From Streptomyces sp. CB02959 (GTDB lineage Bacteria; Actinomycetota; Actinomycetes; Streptomycetales; Streptomycetaceae), in contig NZ_NNBP01000013.1 in the NCBI RefSeq assembly GCF_002803155.1, forward strand, positions 158,514-222,513: a stretch of DNA of 64,000 nt. The letters run 5' to 3'. Every line of letters starts with the position of its first letter. The first letter of the stretch is position 1. The notes below the pieces were generated by a model, which saw nothing but the letters and a program-made list of their open reading frames with translations, did not search any database and was not told the DNA's origin. Position numbers and translations under genes: made by a program. Below are positions 62,873 to 64,000 of the stretch, piece after piece.

Positions 62873-63820
62873 TCAACGGACTCGACCGCCCTCCCCGGCC
62901 GGCCCGTTGCCGGCGTCCGGGCCGCCCGAAGCCCCCAGTCCGTCCAGGCAGCACTGGACGAAGTCCGAAACCACGGGGTTGGCGTCGTCGGCCGGGGCCC
63001 AGGCGACCCCCACCTGACTGGGGCTGACGCCGGTGACCGGCCGATAGGTGATGCCGGGGCGCGCGTAGAAGCGGGAGGCGGATTCCGGGGCGAGGGCGAT
63101 GCCGTAGCCGTTGGCGATCGCGGTGAGCCAGTCGTCCGGCTGGTCGGTGACGGCGCCGATGCGGACCGGGTGCCCCTCGCGTTCGTCGGCGGCCAGCCAG
63201 TAGTCCCGCCAGCGGCCCGTCTCCGGTGGGGCGGCGACGAACGGCTCGTCCCACAGCTCGTGGAACGGGATCACCTCGTGCGCGGCCAAGGGGTGGGCAT
63301 CGGCGAGCGCCACACAGCGGGGTTCGCTGAACAGCGCCGCCACGCGCACCGCGTCCTGGCCGGGGAACGGCAGCCGCACCAGGGCGACCTCGACCTCCGC
63401 GTCGGCCAGTCCGGCCGACGGGTCGGACCAGGTCGCCTGCCGCATCTCGGCCCGCCAACCCGGTCGGCGCCGCGCGAACTCCGCGACGATGCGCGGCGTC
63501 GCCTCGTTGGCGGCACTGGCCACGAAACCGACCCGCAGCACGCGTTGCGCCCGGCTCGCCGCGGCCTTCGTCGCCCGCAGCGTCCGGTCCCAGTCGGCCA
63601 GCAGCGCGGGCACCCGGTCCGCCAGGGCACGCCCTGCCTCCGTCACGGCCATACCGGTCCGGGACCGGGTGAACAGGCGCACGCCGAGCTGCGTCTCCAA
63701 TTGCCGGACCTGCTTGGTCAGCGCCGGTTGGGACACGAACAGGCGCTGCGCGGCACGGGTCAGGCTCCCCTCCTCCGCCACGGCGACGAAGTAGCGCAAC
63801 AGCCGGGTGTCGACGTCCAT
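62873..63820 (-). CDS. LysR-type regulator
   Basis: The 315-residue protein has a standard LysR helix-turn-helix (SLTRAAQRLFVSQPALTKQV, ~19-38) and effector domain (LRVGFVASAANEATPRIVAE, and NGYGIALAPESASR). Its likely target would lie beyond the right edge of the window, or is the cap-like gene downstream. The remaining 180 bp to the window end carry no recognisable gene. Confidence 0.92.
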   Translation of the reverse strand: MDVDTRLLRYFVAVAEEGSLTRAAQRLFVSQPALTKQVRQLETQLGVRLFTRSRTGMAVTEAGRALADRVPALLADWDRTLRATKAAASRAQRVLRVGFVASAANEATPRIVAEFARRRPGWRAEMRQATWSDPSAGLADAEVEVALVRLPFPGQDAVRVAALFSEPRCVALADAHPLAAHEVIPFHELWDEPFVAAPPETGRWRDYWLAADEREGHPVRIGAVTDQPDDWLTAIANGYGIALAPESASRFYARPGITYRPVTGVSPSQVGVAWAPADDANPVVSDFVQCCLDGLGASGGPDAGNGPAGEGGRVR

Positions 63821-64000
63821 GCCGTCAGGTTATAGCCGCAGGTATTGGACGTCGGAGCGCGGCACGACGAGCCTGGTCGCAGAAGGCCCGCGCGGGACGG
63901 GGCGGACGGTACCGACCGCACCACGGGGTGGGCAGAACGGGCGGGCCACCCGAGGCGGCACCGCTACCGCGACCGTCCGGCGGCCTCGTCGCACCGGGCA

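Overview
The window is high-GC actinomycete DNA, almost certainly from a Streptomyces chromosome. It has dense third-position G/C, many 4-bp ATGA start/stop overlaps, SpoIIE/STAS and NarL-type signalling genes, many LysR/TetR/MarR/DeoR regulators, and very rare TTA codons that sit mostly in regulators. Its accessory content suggests an arm-proximal or otherwise variable region. I found no complete rRNA or tRNA genes and no CRISPR array.

Layout. 1-3.1 kb: a cobalamin-binding protein coupled to a PAS-GAF-SpoIIE phosphatase, with a divergent STAS anti-anti-sigma protein. 3.1-5.9 kb: WYL regulator, VOC protein, atypical protein kinase. 5.9-14.3 kb: an eight-gene minus-strand operon that encodes every step from 3-hydroxyanthranilate to pyruvate and acetyl-CoA (nba/amn-type meta-cleavage), with a divergent LysR gene carrying a TTA codon. 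14.4-24.4 kb: type-B esterase, DUF1453 protein, two-component system, TTA-containing P450, acyl-CoA dehydrogenase remnant, DUF1772 protein, F420-type LLM oxidoreductase, ArsR regulator and NmrA protein. 24.4-33.3 kb: secreted sedolisin, DinB protein, calpain-like protease, CPBP protease, tartrate/isopropylmalate-type dehydrogenase, a LysR-like protein without its helix-turn-helix, RidA, TetR with two operators, and two coupled small membrane proteins.

33.4-36.2 kb is a mobile-DNA scar. It holds an IS630 remnant, a repeated motif, and a complete 1,445-bp insertion element with 18-bp perfect terminal inverted repeats and a TTA target duplication. The element carries an acetyltransferase passenger and an internally deleted IS5-type transposase. 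36.2-45.2 kb: hydrolase, MFS exporter with DeoR regulator and HAD protein, GNAT, DUF1963 protein, methyltransferase, LysR/EamA pair, and a Pro/Gly-rich membrane protein. 45.2-48.9 kb: a MarR gene divergent from a wrecked UbiX gene and an intact Fdc1-like UbiD decarboxylase, next to an aryl-alcohol-type dehydrogenase.

50.8-61.5 kb is the main biosynthetic candidate: a minus-strand run of regulator, acyltransferase, acyl-CoA-oxidase-like enzyme, KAS III, ketoreductase, KAS III, ACP and KAS II. This is a compact fatty-acid-like assembly cassette resembling the redPQR and CDA hexanoyl-epoxide modules, but no NRPS or PKS is visible. A TTA-containing paralogue of the regulator diverges from it. The window ends with a maltokinase-cap-like protein and a LysR regulator.

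Functions are read from conserved motifs and remembered family knowledge. No database search was run.
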